NCBI GenBank assembly: GCA_963741315.1
Contig: CAVUHK010000011.1
Span: 10,596-74,595 of the forward strand
Reading direction: 5' to 3'
Length of the DNA stretch: 64,000 nucleotides
Origin: PALSA-1003 sp963741315
Lineage (GTDB): Bacteria; Pseudomonadota; Gammaproteobacteria; Burkholderiales; Casimicrobiaceae
Positions 24,268 to 32,927 of this stretch are shown here, piece by piece. Made by a program: the position numbers and the translations under genes. Numbering within the stretch: the stretch's first letter is position 1; each line of letters starts with the position of its first letter. The notes under the pieces were generated by a model. The model did no database searches. It had not been told where the DNA came from and was given only the letters and a program-made list of their open reading frames with translations.

Positions 24268-24355
24268 TCGCAGGCGCCCGTGGTGGGCGCGACCCTCCGG
24301 CCGGTTGGATCGGGGCGCCAACCTCACACAAGACCCCCGTCACTTGGAGAGCACC

Positions 24356-24670
24356 ATGATCGTCGATCACCGCACCTATACGCTGCATCCCGGGAAGACC
24401 AACGAATACCTCGAGACTTACGAGAAGCATGGTTTCGCCATCCAGACCAAGCACCTCGGGCAGCCGGTGGGATATTTCTTCTCGGAGATCGGCCCCATGA
24501 ACCAGATCGTGCATATCTGGAAATACAAGAACCTCGCCGAACGCGACGAGCGCCGCGCGAACATGACGGCGGACCCTGGCTGGGCGGCGTACGTCAAGCT
24601 GGTGCAGCCGCTGATCCTGCTGCAGGAAACCAAGATCCTGAAGGCCGCGAAGTTCATGCCGCAGGCGTAG
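24356..24670 (+). CDS. NIPSNAP family protein
   Basis: A 104-residue ferredoxin-like alpha/beta-barrel protein with the usual NIPSNAP start (MIVDHRTYTLHPGKTNEYLE) and HIWKYKNLAERDERRANM. Family members are small dimers often found in catabolic loci; most have no proven activity. ATG 24356 has GGAGAG about 9 bases upstream. It is the first gene of a plus-strand set, 40 bases before the RuBisCO-like gene. Confidence 0.88.
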   Translation: MIVDHRTYTLHPGKTNEYLETYEKHGFAIQTKHLGQPVGYFFSEIGPMNQIVHIWKYKNLAERDERRANMTADPGWAAYVKLVQPLILLQETKILKAAKFMPQA

Positions 24671-24710
24671 GTGCCTGCGTCGCGCCGGTCTTCGTGACCA
24701 CGGCAGGAAC

Positions 24711-25835
24711 ATGTCCTGGATAGACGTCATCTATCGCGTTCGTGGCGCAGCGGATGAGATCCGCGCGATCGCGAACGCGCTGGCGCTCGAGCAGAGTGTC
24801 GAGGTGCCCGCGGAAGTGGTTCGCGACGCGTTCGTCGCGGAGCACGTCGTCGGGCGCGTCGACTCGATTCGCGATGCCGGCGATGGCACGCACCTGGTCG
24901 CTATCCGGCTGGCCGTGGCGACCACCGGAGGCGACGTCGCGCAAACTATCAACATGCTGTTCGGCAACAGTTCGCTGCACGATCATGTCGAACTGATCGA
25001 CGCCGATTTCCCTCCGGAATTCCTGGCGCGCTTCCCGGGGCCGCGCTTCGGCATCGACGGCCTGCGCGCGCTGGTCGATGCGCCGCATCGCCCGCTGACC
25101 TGCGCCGCGCTCAAACCGCAGGGCTTGCCGCCGGAGCGTCTTGCCGATCTCTGCCATACCCTGGCGCTGGCCGGCGTCGACGTCATCAAGGACGATCACG
25201 GCCTCGCCGATCAGGCGTACGCGCCGTTCGCGGCGCGCGTCGCAGCATGCCAGCGCGCAATCGAGCGCGCGCAGCGCGAGACCGGCCGACGTGCGCTCTA
25301 CGCACCGAGCCTGGTCGGCGCGCCCGCTGCGCTCGCGGCGCAGGCACGCGTGGCGCGCGCCGAGGGCGCGGCCATGGTGCTGATCGCTCCGGCGCTGGTG
25401 GGCATGCCGGCGTTTGCCGAACTCGTCGCGAGTGGGCTCGACGTGCCGGTGCTCGCGCATCCCGCATACGCCGGCGCGGCACGCGTAGCGCCTTCGTTCC
25501 TGCTCGGCAAGTGGTTCCGCCTGCTGGGAGCCGATGCGATCATCTTTCCGAATTTCGGCGGCCGCTTCGCGTGGAGCGAGCGCGAATGCGCGAGCATCGC
25601 AGCCCATGCGCGAGCGCCGTGGGCGCACCTGCGTGCGGCGCTGCCGGTACCTGGCGGCGGTATGTCGGTGGAGCGGGCAAGCGACGTCGTGCGGTGTTAC
25701 GGCTCGGACGTAATGCTGCTTATCGGCGGCTCGCTGCTTGCCGCTGGCGATAAGTTGCTGGAGCGCACCCGCGAATTCGTCGCCGCCGTTAATGACGCCG
25801 GCATCCAGCAAAGCGAAGCGCTCGTGCACAACTGA
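24711..25835 (+). CDS. RuBisCO-like protein (form IV family)
   Basis: A 374-residue homologue of the RuBisCO large subunit. Aligned features: GNSS (Asn123 equivalent); ALKPQG, keeping the Lys175 equivalent but with Gln at 177; VIKDDHG, keeping the Lys201 and Asp203 equivalents but with His for Glu204; LAHPAYAG; loop-6 region LLGKWFRLLGADAIIFPNFGGRF; PVPGGGM with Gly for Ser379; and LLIGGSLLA. The loss of several residues needed for carboxylation shows it is not a true RuBisCO. Characterised relatives are enolases or decarboxylases acting on sugar acids or methylthio-sugars. The cupin next door suggests a catabolic pathway. Confidence 0.88.
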   Translation: MSWIDVIYRVRGAADEIRAIANALALEQSVEVPAEVVRDAFVAEHVVGRVDSIRDAGDGTHLVAIRLAVATTGGDVAQTINMLFGNSSLHDHVELIDADFPPEFLARFPGPRFGIDGLRALVDAPHRPLTCAALKPQGLPPERLADLCHTLALAGVDVIKDDHGLADQAYAPFAARVAACQRAIERAQRETGRRALYAPSLVGAPAALAAQARVARAEGAAMVLIAPALVGMPAFAELVASGLDVPVLAHPAYAGAARVAPSFLLGKWFRLLGADAIIFPNFGGRFAWSERECASIAAHARAPWAHLRAALPVPGGGMSVERASDVVRCYGSDVMLLIGGSLLAAGDKLLERTREFVAAVNDAGIQQSEALVHN

Positions 25836-25846
25836 GGAAGCGCACC

Positions 25847-26296
25847 ATGGCCACCACCCCACATCGACCGAAGATCGCCAACGCGCGCTGGCGCGACGTC
25901 GAGGTGCGCGAATACAAGACCGAAGGCAGCGCGCCGTTCCGCGACGTGACGCGCCAGGTACTCTTCGACGACCCTGCGCTGGCCTCGCAGCTGCGCTATT
26001 TCGAAGTTGCCCCTGGCGGGCACACGACACTCGAACGCCACGAGCACGCGCACGCCGTCGTCGTCCAGCGCGGCGCGGGCCGGTGTCTGATCGGCGATCG
26101 CATCTACGAACTGGCGGAACACGACTTGGTCCACGTGCCCGCGCTGACATGGCATCAGTTCCGCGCCAGCGCGGATCGACCGCTCGGTTTCCTGTGCATG
26201 GTCAATGCCCAGCGCGACCGGCCGCAACTGCCCGACGCAGCAGAGCTCGAAGAGCTGTGCCGCGATCCGAAGATCGCGGCGTTCATCGCCGCGTGA
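25847..26296 (+). CDS. Cupin-domain protein
   Basis: A 149-residue single-cupin protein. Motif 1 is GGHTTLERHEHAHAVVVQRGAGRCLIG, giving metal ligands H-x-H plus an upstream His and Glu; motif 2 is LVHVPALTWHQFRASADRPLGFLC with the final His. Such proteins are metal-dependent isomerases, dioxygenases or sensors. It begins 11 bases after the RuBisCO-like gene and is surely co-transcribed with it. An isomerase or lyase acting in the same pathway is likely but unproven. Confidence 0.87.
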   Translation: MATTPHRPKIANARWRDVEVREYKTEGSAPFRDVTRQVLFDDPALASQLRYFEVAPGGHTTLERHEHAHAVVVQRGAGRCLIGDRIYELAEHDLVHVPALTWHQFRASADRPLGFLCMVNAQRDRPQLPDAAELEELCRDPKIAAFIAA

Positions 26297-26511
26297 TCGG
26301 GCCGCGACGCATCGTCTTCCCTATCGAAGGGAACGCACCGTTACGGGCAATCCGGGCCGCACAGCGTGCGCTGCGGCAGTGCGTGCCCTGCGTCAGCGTA
26401 GCACCTGCGATTGCGACATTTTGGGGCAATGCGCGGACGCTCGATCGGCCTCGCAATCGTGTAATAGACTGGATTCGTTAGTGTCGCGACTCATGTTCGT
26501 TGGAGCAGCCC

Positions 26512-27555
26512 ATGCCTACGCCCGATAAAGACAAACGCATTCCTGTCACCCTGATCGAGGGCGACGGCATCGGCCCCGAGATCACCGCGGCAACACTGCG
26601 CGTGCTCGAAGCACTGGCCGCGCCGATCGCGTGGGAGCGGCAAATCGCCGGGATGGCCGGCGTGACTGCGTGCGGCGACCCACTGCCACAGGCGACGGTC
26701 GACAGCATCCGGCGCAACAAGCTCGCCTTGAAAGGTCCGCTGATGACGCCCTCGGGCGGAGGTTATCGCTCGTCCAATGTGCGCCTGCGCGAGGAGTTCC
26801 AGCTCTACGCCAACCTGCGCCCTGCGCGCACCATGATCCCGGGCGGTCGCTACGAAGACATCGATCTGGTACTGGTTCGCGAAAACACCGAAGGCCTGTA
26901 TGTCGGCTACGAGCACTACATTCCGATGGGCGACGATCCGCACGCGGTCGCCATCGGCTCGGGCGTCAACACGCGCAGCGGCTGTCGCCGCATCTCCGAG
27001 TTCGCCTTCGAGTACGCGATCGCCAACAAGCGCAAGAAGGTGACGATCGTCCACAAGGCCAACATCATGAAGGCGCTCAGCGGAATGTTCCTGGAAACCG
27101 CGCGCCAGGTCAGCGAGCGCTACAAGGACCGACTCGAAATCGACGAACGCATCGTCGACGCCTGCGCGATGCAACTCGTGCTCAATCCGTGGCAGTTCGA
27201 CGTCATTCTCACAACCAACCTGTTCGGCGACATTCTGTCCGATGAAATCGCCGGCCTCGTCGGCGGCCTGGGAATGGCGCCGGGCGGCAACATCGGCGCC
27301 AGCGCCGCGATCTTCGAAGCGGTCCACGGCTCGGCGCCGGATATCGCCGGCAAGGGCATTGCCAATCCGCTGGCGCTCATGCTTGCCGCCGCCATGATGC
27401 TCGATCACATGGGTCACCCGGAGAAGGCGACACGGCTGCGCGTCGCCATGGACGCGACGCTCAACAAGGACCTCGTTCGCACCGGCGATCTGGGTGGCAA
27501 GGCGTCGACACAGTCATTCACTGACGCGCTGATCAAGCGCATCGCTGCCCACTGA
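26512..27555 (+). CDS. NAD-type isocitrate/isopropylmalate dehydrogenase family enzyme
   Basis: A 347-residue decarboxylating dehydrogenase. It has IEGDGIGPEI, the substrate loop ALKGPLMTPSGGGYRSSNVRLREEF with Ser and Arg residues as in isocitrate dehydrogenases, NLRPART, the catalytic Tyr in RENTEGLYVG, Lys in VHKANIMK, and Asp residues in NLFGDILSDEIAG. The final NAD site GSAPDIAGKGIANP fits NAD. Most likely an NAD-isocitrate dehydrogenase; a related malate-type substrate cannot be excluded given its position 215 bases after the cupin gene. ATG 26512 is preferred over TTG 26500. Confidence 0.85.
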   Translation: MPTPDKDKRIPVTLIEGDGIGPEITAATLRVLEALAAPIAWERQIAGMAGVTACGDPLPQATVDSIRRNKLALKGPLMTPSGGGYRSSNVRLREEFQLYANLRPARTMIPGGRYEDIDLVLVRENTEGLYVGYEHYIPMGDDPHAVAIGSGVNTRSGCRRISEFAFEYAIANKRKKVTIVHKANIMKALSGMFLETARQVSERYKDRLEIDERIVDACAMQLVLNPWQFDVILTTNLFGDILSDEIAGLVGGLGMAPGGNIGASAAIFEAVHGSAPDIAGKGIANPLALMLAAAMMLDHMGHPEKATRLRVAMDATLNKDLVRTGDLGGKASTQSFTDALIKRIAAH

Positions 27556-27588
27556 GGAAGCTCGGATCCGCCGCGTCCGGCGCTGCGA

Positions 27589-28770
27589 TCAGAGGCGATG
27601 CGTCTGGTCGCCGTTGCTAAACCCACGCAGCGGCGCGTCGACACCTCGCGTCAGCGCCAGCACCTTGAACAGTTCTCCCATCTCGGCCGGCGACAGCAAC
27701 TTCTGCGCCGCGTTGGCTTCGCGCAAATAGGCTGCCGAACCCGGATCGCCCACCTGCGCGAGCAAATCGAGCAGCCCGCAATTGACCAGAAAGTGCGCTT
27801 GCGTGGTGAATCCCGCAACGCGCATGCCGGCGGCAGCGCCTGCGCTCGCGATCGCGGTGAAGTCGACGTGCGCGGTGAGATCGGCGAGCCCTGGCAGGAA
27901 CAGCGGATCGGCCAGCGCGCGATGCCGGTAATGCGCCATCAATGTGCCGGCGGCGCGCTGCGGATGGTAATACTCGGCAGCGGGAAAACCATAGTCGAGC
28001 AGCAGCAGCGTGCCGGCATCGCAACGTTGCGCAAGGCTCGCGACCAGCGCCTGCGCGGCGGGATTGATCTCGCTGGCGTAGTCGCCCTGCGGAGGAAACC
28101 GCTCAACGGCGGAGCTGCGCAGCACGCCTTCCGGCAGCGGGCGATCGACGAGCGCGAGCGTTCCCGATGCCAGCCCGACGCCGCGCTCGAACCACTCGTC
28201 GTTCGCGCGCACGACAATGTGCGGCGGAACGGCGTCGAGCACTTCGTTGGCGACGATCGCTCCCCGCCAGCGCTGCGGCAGGACATCGATCCACTCGACC
28301 CGCGGCAGCAGCTGCGGCAATTTCTGTTGCAGGAGCTGCCGCTGGCGTTCGCGCAAGTCGGGGCTGACCTCCAGCAGTCGATAGCGCTCCGGCAGCGCGT
28401 TGCGCATCGCCAGGGCACCGAGGACGTCGACGGCCAACCGGCCAGTGCCGGGGCCGAGCTCGATGACGTCACCGGGCACTTGAGTCAGCACTTCGGCGAG
28501 CTGCGTCGCCAAGGCGCGACCGAATAGTGCCGACATTTCCGCAGCGGTGACAAAGTCGCCGTCGGCCCCGAATTTCCGCGTGCCCGCCGCGTAGTAGCCG
28601 AGTCCCGGCGCATAGAGCGCCGCATTCATGTAATCGGCAAATGAAATCCAGCCTCCGGCAGCGTCGATCTGTTGCGCAATGTGTGACGTGACGCGGTCGG
28701 CGTGCGCGCGCGCGTCGTCCGACGGCGAGGGCAATTCACGCGGGTCGGCAGCGGGTGGAGAGCGGGGCAT
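27589..28770 (-). CDS. MidA/NDUFAF7-like SAM-dependent methyltransferase
   Basis: A 393-residue protein of the class I methyltransferase family that includes mitochondrial NDUFAF7 (MidA), which methylates an arginine of a complex I subunit. Visible: GGWISFADYMNAALYAPGLGYYAAG, GDFVTAAEMSALFGRALA, motif I VIELGPGTGRLA, IVANEVLDAVPPHIV, LLLLDYGFPAAEYYHPQR and the end LTRGVD. ATG 28770. It is divergent from a pteridine reductase gene. The bacterial substrate is uncertain. Confidence 0.9.
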   Translation of the reverse strand: MPRSPPAADPRELPSPSDDARAHADRVTSHIAQQIDAAGGWISFADYMNAALYAPGLGYYAAGTRKFGADGDFVTAAEMSALFGRALATQLAEVLTQVPGDVIELGPGTGRLAVDVLGALAMRNALPERYRLLEVSPDLRERQRQLLQQKLPQLLPRVEWIDVLPQRWRGAIVANEVLDAVPPHIVVRANDEWFERGVGLASGTLALVDRPLPEGVLRSSAVERFPPQGDYASEINPAAQALVASLAQRCDAGTLLLLDYGFPAAEYYHPQRAAGTLMAHYRHRALADPLFLPGLADLTAHVDFTAIASAGAAAGMRVAGFTTQAHFLVNCGLLDLLAQVGDPGSAAYLREANAAQKLLSPAEMGELFKVLALTRGVDAPLRGFSNGDQTHRL

Positions 28771-28816
28771 CGATGTGTTAGGCTTTGTAGTCCACTGAGT
28801 GTAGCTGGAGCGCCGC

Positions 28817-29554
28817 GTGCAGGGCAAAGTGGTGTTGATCACGGGAGGGGCCAAGCGAGTCGGTGCCGCGACCTGTCGGCGGTTGCACGCCGCCGGCGCC
28901 AACCTGATGCTGCACTATCGCGAGTCCGCAGGCGAGGCCCGCCTGCTGCAGGCGGAGCTCAACACCGCGCGCAAGGACTCGGTGTCGCTCATCCAGGCCG
29001 ACCTGCTCGACCTGGGCAAGCTGCAGTCGCTGGTCGACCAGACGCTGCAAAGCTTCGGCCGCCTCGACGCGCTGGTCAACAATGCCTCGTCGTTCTTCCA
29101 GACGCCCGTCGGCGAGATTACTCCTGCGCAATGGGAAGACCTGATCGGCACCAACCTGCGCGCGCCAATGTTCCTGGCGCAGGCCGCGGCGCCGGCACTC
29201 AAGAAAGCGCAGGGCGCCATCGTCAACATCACCGACATTCACGCCGAGCGCCCGCTCAAGAACTACGTCGTCTACAGCGTCGCCAAGGCAGGACTGGTCG
29301 GGCTCACCCGCTCGCTGGCGCGCGAACTCGCGCCCGAGGTGCGCGTCAATGCGGTCGCGCCGGGACCGATCCTGTGGCCCGACGACGATGCCTTCGACGA
29401 ACTCTCGCGCCAACGCATCATTTCGCATACACCGCTGCGCCGCGAGGGCACGCCCGAAGACATCGCCAAGGCGGTGCATTTCCTGCTGGCGGACGCAACC
29501 TACGTGACCGGCGACACCATCAACGTCGACGGCGGACGGCACGTCGCCGTATAA
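28817..29554 (+). CDS. Pteridine reductase (SDR, FolM/PTR1-like)
   Basis: A 245-residue short-chain reductase with the pteridine-reductase cofactor motif TGGAKRVGAA (Arg in the loop, favouring NADPH), NNASSFFQTPVGEI, Asp in NITDIHAERPLKNYVVYSVAKAGLV in place of the usual Ser, and the Y-x3-K pair. These enzymes reduce dihydropterins or dihydrofolate. The start is GTG 28817 with TGGAGC upstream. It neighbours the MidA-like gene, as in many betaproteobacteria. Confidence 0.87.
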   Translation: MQGKVVLITGGAKRVGAATCRRLHAAGANLMLHYRESAGEARLLQAELNTARKDSVSLIQADLLDLGKLQSLVDQTLQSFGRLDALVNNASSFFQTPVGEITPAQWEDLIGTNLRAPMFLAQAAAPALKKAQGAIVNITDIHAERPLKNYVVYSVAKAGLVGLTRSLARELAPEVRVNAVAPGPILWPDDDAFDELSRQRIISHTPLRREGTPEDIAKAVHFLLADATYVTGDTINVDGGRHVAV

Positions 29555-29566
29555 CATCGCTGGCGC

Positions 29567-30232
29567 CTAAACAGCGCGCCGGTACTTCACCATCTTCTCC
29601 GCCAGCGCTTCGAGATACGGGTCGACGATGCCGTGGGTGATCAGCGCGATGCGCGTGTGCTCGAGATAGTCGGCCGAAGAACCGAAGGCGCCGGCAGCGC
29701 AGGCGAGCACCTGCGCTTTGCGCTCGATGCTCAAGCCTCTCGCGTAGTGCAGGTTGCTGCGATCGACGACGAACGATAGCGCGATCAGATCGCGGCCGGC
29801 AGTACGCACACGCATCCACCGCGGCCGGTACGCGCCGATGACCATTTCGCGCCGCCACAACAGCGCCAGTTCCTTTTTTGCGAATTGTGCCGGCAGGCGG
29901 TAGACGACGCCCCGGCATGCGCCGCCCGGTTCGAGGCCGAGTACCAGGCCCGGCTGCTCGCAGGTGCCGCGCGACGCCATCGACCAGAGGCAAAAGCTGC
30001 GATGCACGCCGCGCACCGTCGCAGGGCGCGCATCGTCAAACGGGAACAGCGGATTCCACAACAGCGAGCCGTAGGCGAACACCCACCAGCCGGCCCCCTG
30101 CGGTCGCTCCGCGAGCGTCCTCGCCAACGATGCCGCCAGCGCCTCGTCGGACAGCGCGCGTTTGGGATCGACCGCCTCGGCATAGATCGCGCGCATGCGG
30201 CCTTCCTCGAGATCGCGCCGGGACAGCGTCAT
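29567..30232 (-). CDS. Gamma-glutamylcyclotransferase, ChaC-like
   Basis: A 221-residue protein with the ChaC fold signature WWVFAYGSLLWNP (about 62-74), RGVHRSFCLWSMASRGTCEQPGLVLGLEPGGACRGVVYRLP, and the C-terminal HYARGLSIERKAQVLACAAGAFGSSADYL. ChaC proteins degrade glutathione to 5-oxoproline and Cys-Gly. ATG 30232 overlaps the stop of the small basic protein gene (ATGA), placing it at the end of the rph-rdgB-hemW chain. Confidence 0.88.
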   Translation of the reverse strand: MTLSRRDLEEGRMRAIYAEAVDPKRALSDEALAASLARTLAERPQGAGWWVFAYGSLLWNPLFPFDDARPATVRGVHRSFCLWSMASRGTCEQPGLVLGLEPGGACRGVVYRLPAQFAKKELALLWRREMVIGAYRPRWMRVRTAGRDLIALSFVVDRSNLHYARGLSIERKAQVLACAAGAFGSSADYLEHTRIALITHGIVDPYLEALAEKMVKYRRAV

Positions 30233-30393
30233 GCGTCGGTATCCGGATCGATGTCCAGCTTGCGAAGCTCGACCGCAGCCTGGCGGCGCTTGGCCGCGGT
30301 GGTCTTGCCGTGCGCGCCACCCTTGCGCAGCAGCGGCGAACGCGCAACCGGATTGCGCGGCTTGGGCGCGGCATGCTGCTTGGCACGCTTCAC
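30229..30393 (-). CDS. Small basic protein, 54 residues
   Basis: A short gene: GTG 30393 overlaps the amidase stop (GTGA) and its own stop overlaps the ChaC-like start (ATGA). The product is very basic (KRAKQHAAPKPRNPVARS, LLRKGGAHGKTTAAKRRQ) with an acidic end (DIDPDTDA), suggesting RNA or ribosome contact. I cannot name the family; the NPVARSPLLRK stretch is only faintly reminiscent of ribosome-rescue ArfA-type peptides. Coupling at both ends argues that it is translated. Confidence 0.6.
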   Translation of the reverse strand: MKRAKQHAAPKPRNPVARSPLLRKGGAHGKTTAAKRRQAAVELRKLDIDPDTDA

Positions 30394-31691
30394 ACCAGCC
30401 CTCTGAATGGCAGCTTCGACTCGCACCAGCGCGCGATCGCGAGCAGTGCGCGATCGCGGTGTTGTACGGCGGCAAGCTGCATGCCCAGCGGCAAGCCGTT
30501 CGGCGCGAGCGCGATGGGCAGGTTGATGGCCGGAAAGCCGGCCAGCGACCACAGCGTGTTGCACGCGGGATCGCCGGTCTGCGTCAGGTCTTCGGGGGCC
30601 GGGCCGGGCGCGGAGGGCGTGAGTACTCCGTCGAAAGGTTCCAGCCACGCCGTCAACGTGGCCATGATTTCTTTTCGTCGTGCCATCGCCAGTGCGTACT
30701 CCGGCGCGGTAATGGCGCGACCCTCGTCGAGCGCAGCGTTGAGTTTCGCCGACATGCGCCGGCGTTCGCTGTCCTGCAGTGCGCCGAGGTGCTGCGCGCC
30801 TTCATGGAGCATGACAGTGCGATGCACGCGATGCGCGACATGGCAGGACTCGGCGAGCATGATCGTGGTGACCTCGGCGCCAGCGCGTCGCAGCAATTCC
30901 ACCGCAGCCTCGATCGCTGCGCGCTGTTCGGATCCGACGCTCACCCACGGGAAATCGGCAAGCAGCGCAAGGCGCGGTGGCGACGGCAATGCCGGCGCCT
31001 CGGCCTCGGGCGCGCCGGGATCGGCAAGGCACGCGGCGACTAGCGCACAGTCGTCGACACTGCGAGCGAACACGCCGAGCGTGTCGAGCGTATGGCTGAA
31101 AAGGTGTGCGCCCTCATAGGGCAATAGGTCCAACGTCGGCTTGTAGGCGACCACGCCGCAATAGGCCGCCGGGCGGATCACCGATCCATTGGTCTGCGTT
31201 CCCAGCGCAGCGGCGACCTGTCCCACCGCAACCGCGGCGGCAGATCCGGACGACGACCCGCCGGGAGTGTGCGCGGCGTTCCATGGATTGCGCGTCTTGC
31301 CCGGCTGCATGAACGCGAATTCGGTCGTGACGGTCTTGCCCAGGACGAACCCGCCCGCGCGCTTGAGCCGCGACACGCATTCGGCATCGCGCGCAGGCTG
31401 CGCATCGGCGTAGATCGGCGAGCCCTGCTGCGTCGGCAGATCGGCAGTGGCAATGATGTCCTTGACGCCGATCGCGATGCCGGCGAGCGGTCCATCAGGT
31501 CGATTGACGTCGATGCCGCGAGCCGTTGCGATGGCATATTCGCGATCCAGAGTTGCCCATGCCTGGACATTGGCGTCGGTCGCCGCGACACGTTGGAGCA
31601 GGGCGTCGGTCAGTGCTTCGCTGGTAAACGCGCGAGCGCGCAGCGCCGCCGCGCTGGCACCGACGCTCAGCGCGTGCGATGGCCTGATCAT
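30390..31691 (-). CDS. Amidase signature family protein
   Basis: A 433-residue amidase with the Ser-cisSer-Lys triad: Lys in GIAIGVKDIIATADLPT, cis-Ser in HTPGGSSSGSAAAVA, and the nucleophile in LGTQTNGSVIRPAAYCGVVAYKPT. Amidases of this type hydrolyse small amides; the GatA subunit is related, but there is no gatB or gatC here. ATG 31691 overlaps the hemW stop (ATGA at 31688-31691). Because hemW carries a frame error, the uncorrected sequence reads hemW and amidase as one continuous frame. Confidence 0.88.
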   Translation of the reverse strand: MIRPSHALSVGASAAALRARAFTSEALTDALLQRVAATDANVQAWATLDREYAIATARGIDVNRPDGPLAGIAIGVKDIIATADLPTQQGSPIYADAQPARDAECVSRLKRAGGFVLGKTVTTEFAFMQPGKTRNPWNAAHTPGGSSSGSAAAVAVGQVAAALGTQTNGSVIRPAAYCGVVAYKPTLDLLPYEGAHLFSHTLDTLGVFARSVDDCALVAACLADPGAPEAEAPALPSPPRLALLADFPWVSVGSEQRAAIEAAVELLRRAGAEVTTIMLAESCHVAHRVHRTVMLHEGAQHLGALQDSERRRMSAKLNAALDEGRAITAPEYALAMARRKEIMATLTAWLEPFDGVLTPSAPGPAPEDLTQTGDPACNTLWSLAGFPAINLPIALAPNGLPLGMQLAAVQHRDRALLAIARWCESKLPFRGLV

Positions 31692-32927
31692 GGCACGAGT
31701 CGTTCCATGACGATCGGCTGCGCCGGCACGCCGACGGTCGCGCGCGCCGGCAGGCAGGAACAGCGACTGCAGGTCGTTGAGAAAGCGTCGCCCCAGCGGT
31801 GTCGGCCGGATGTTCACGTGGTCGCGCTCGATGAGTCCGAGTCGCTCGGCCTCGTCGAGCGGCTGCTGCACCAGCGTCAGCGGAAAACCGGTGCGCTCCG
31901 CGAACAACGCCACGGGCACGCCTTCGGTCAGGCGCATGGCGTTGAGCATGAACTCGAAGCCCATGTCCTCGCGCATCACCGCGTGCTCCTCCTGCAGCGG
32001 CGCGCCGCGTGCCGCGCGCTCCAGGTACTGCTGCGGCTGCTTGTAACGGATCTGGCGCAGCACCTTGTCCGGAAACGACAGCTTGGAATGCGCGCCGGCG
32101 CCGATGCCCAGATAGTCGCCGAAGCGCCAGTAGTTGAGATTGTGCCGGCACTCCATACCCGACCGGGCATGCGCCGACGTTTCGTAGTGCGCGTAGCCGG
32201 CGCCGGCCAGCGCGACCTCGACCGCATCCTCGATGTCGGCCATATCGTCTTCTTGCGGCAGTCGCGGTGGATGGCGATGGAACAGCGTGTTGGGCTCGAT
32301 GGTGAGCTGATAGAACGACAGATGCGGCGGCGCGAATTCCAACGCGGTGGCGACGTCGGCGGAGGCGTCGGCCGGCGTTTGCCCGGGCAATCCATACATC
32401 AGGTCGAAGTTGACGTTGCCGAAGATTTCGATCGCGGCCGCGCCCGCGGCGCGCGCCTCCTGCTCGTCGTGCACGCGGCCGAGCGCGGCCAGGTGGCGAC
32501 GATCGAAACTCTGCACGCCCAGCGACAGCCGGTTGATGCCTGCCGCCCTGAACTCGGCGAATTTCTGCTGCTCGAAGGTGCCCGGATTGGCTTCCAGCGT
32601 GATTTCGGCGTCCGGCGATAGCGGCACACGCGCGCGGATCGCGGCAAGGATGCGATCGATGCCGGACGAGGAGAACAGGCTGGGCGTGCCGCCGCCGAAA
32701 AATACCGTACCGATGCGACGTCCCCAGATCGACGGCAACGCGAATTCCAGGTCGGCGGTCAGCGCGTCGACGTATTGCGCCTCGGGAATCGCCTCCCGAT
32801 GCTCGTGCGAATTGAAGTCGCAGTAAGGGCACTTCTTCAGACACCACGGAATGTGCACGTAGAGCGAGAGCGGCGGCAGCGCGCTGAAGCGCGGCGTGCG
32901 CAATCCGGGGTCCAGTGCTGCGCTCAT
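31688..32927 (-). CDS. hemW: HemW, radical-SAM heme chaperone-like protein (one frame break near the C-terminus)
   Basis: A HemN-like radical SAM protein: C-x3-C-x2-C cluster site in HIPWCLKKCPYCDFNSHE (the HemW type), FFGGGTPSL, EANPGT and LGVQSFD, followed by the HemN C-terminal domain (FEFMLNAMRLTEGV). HemW delivers or handles heme and is not the coproporphyrinogen oxidase. An extra base in the GCGCGC run at about 31737-31749 shifts the end; corrected, the protein finishes PAQPIVMERLVP with TGA at 31690-31688 (412 residues). The start overlaps the rdgB stop. Confidence 0.9.

Noticed and set aside
24711..25835. A genuine CO2-fixing RuBisCO
   Set aside because: Equivalents of Lys177, Glu204 and Ser379 are replaced, and there is no small subunit or phosphoribulokinase gene nearby.
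30390..32927. A single 845-residue hemW-amidase fusion gene
   Set aside because: The natural hemW end (PAQPIVMERLVP, stop) is present in the next frame and overlaps the amidase ATG. The fusion is produced by an extra base in a GCGCGC run.
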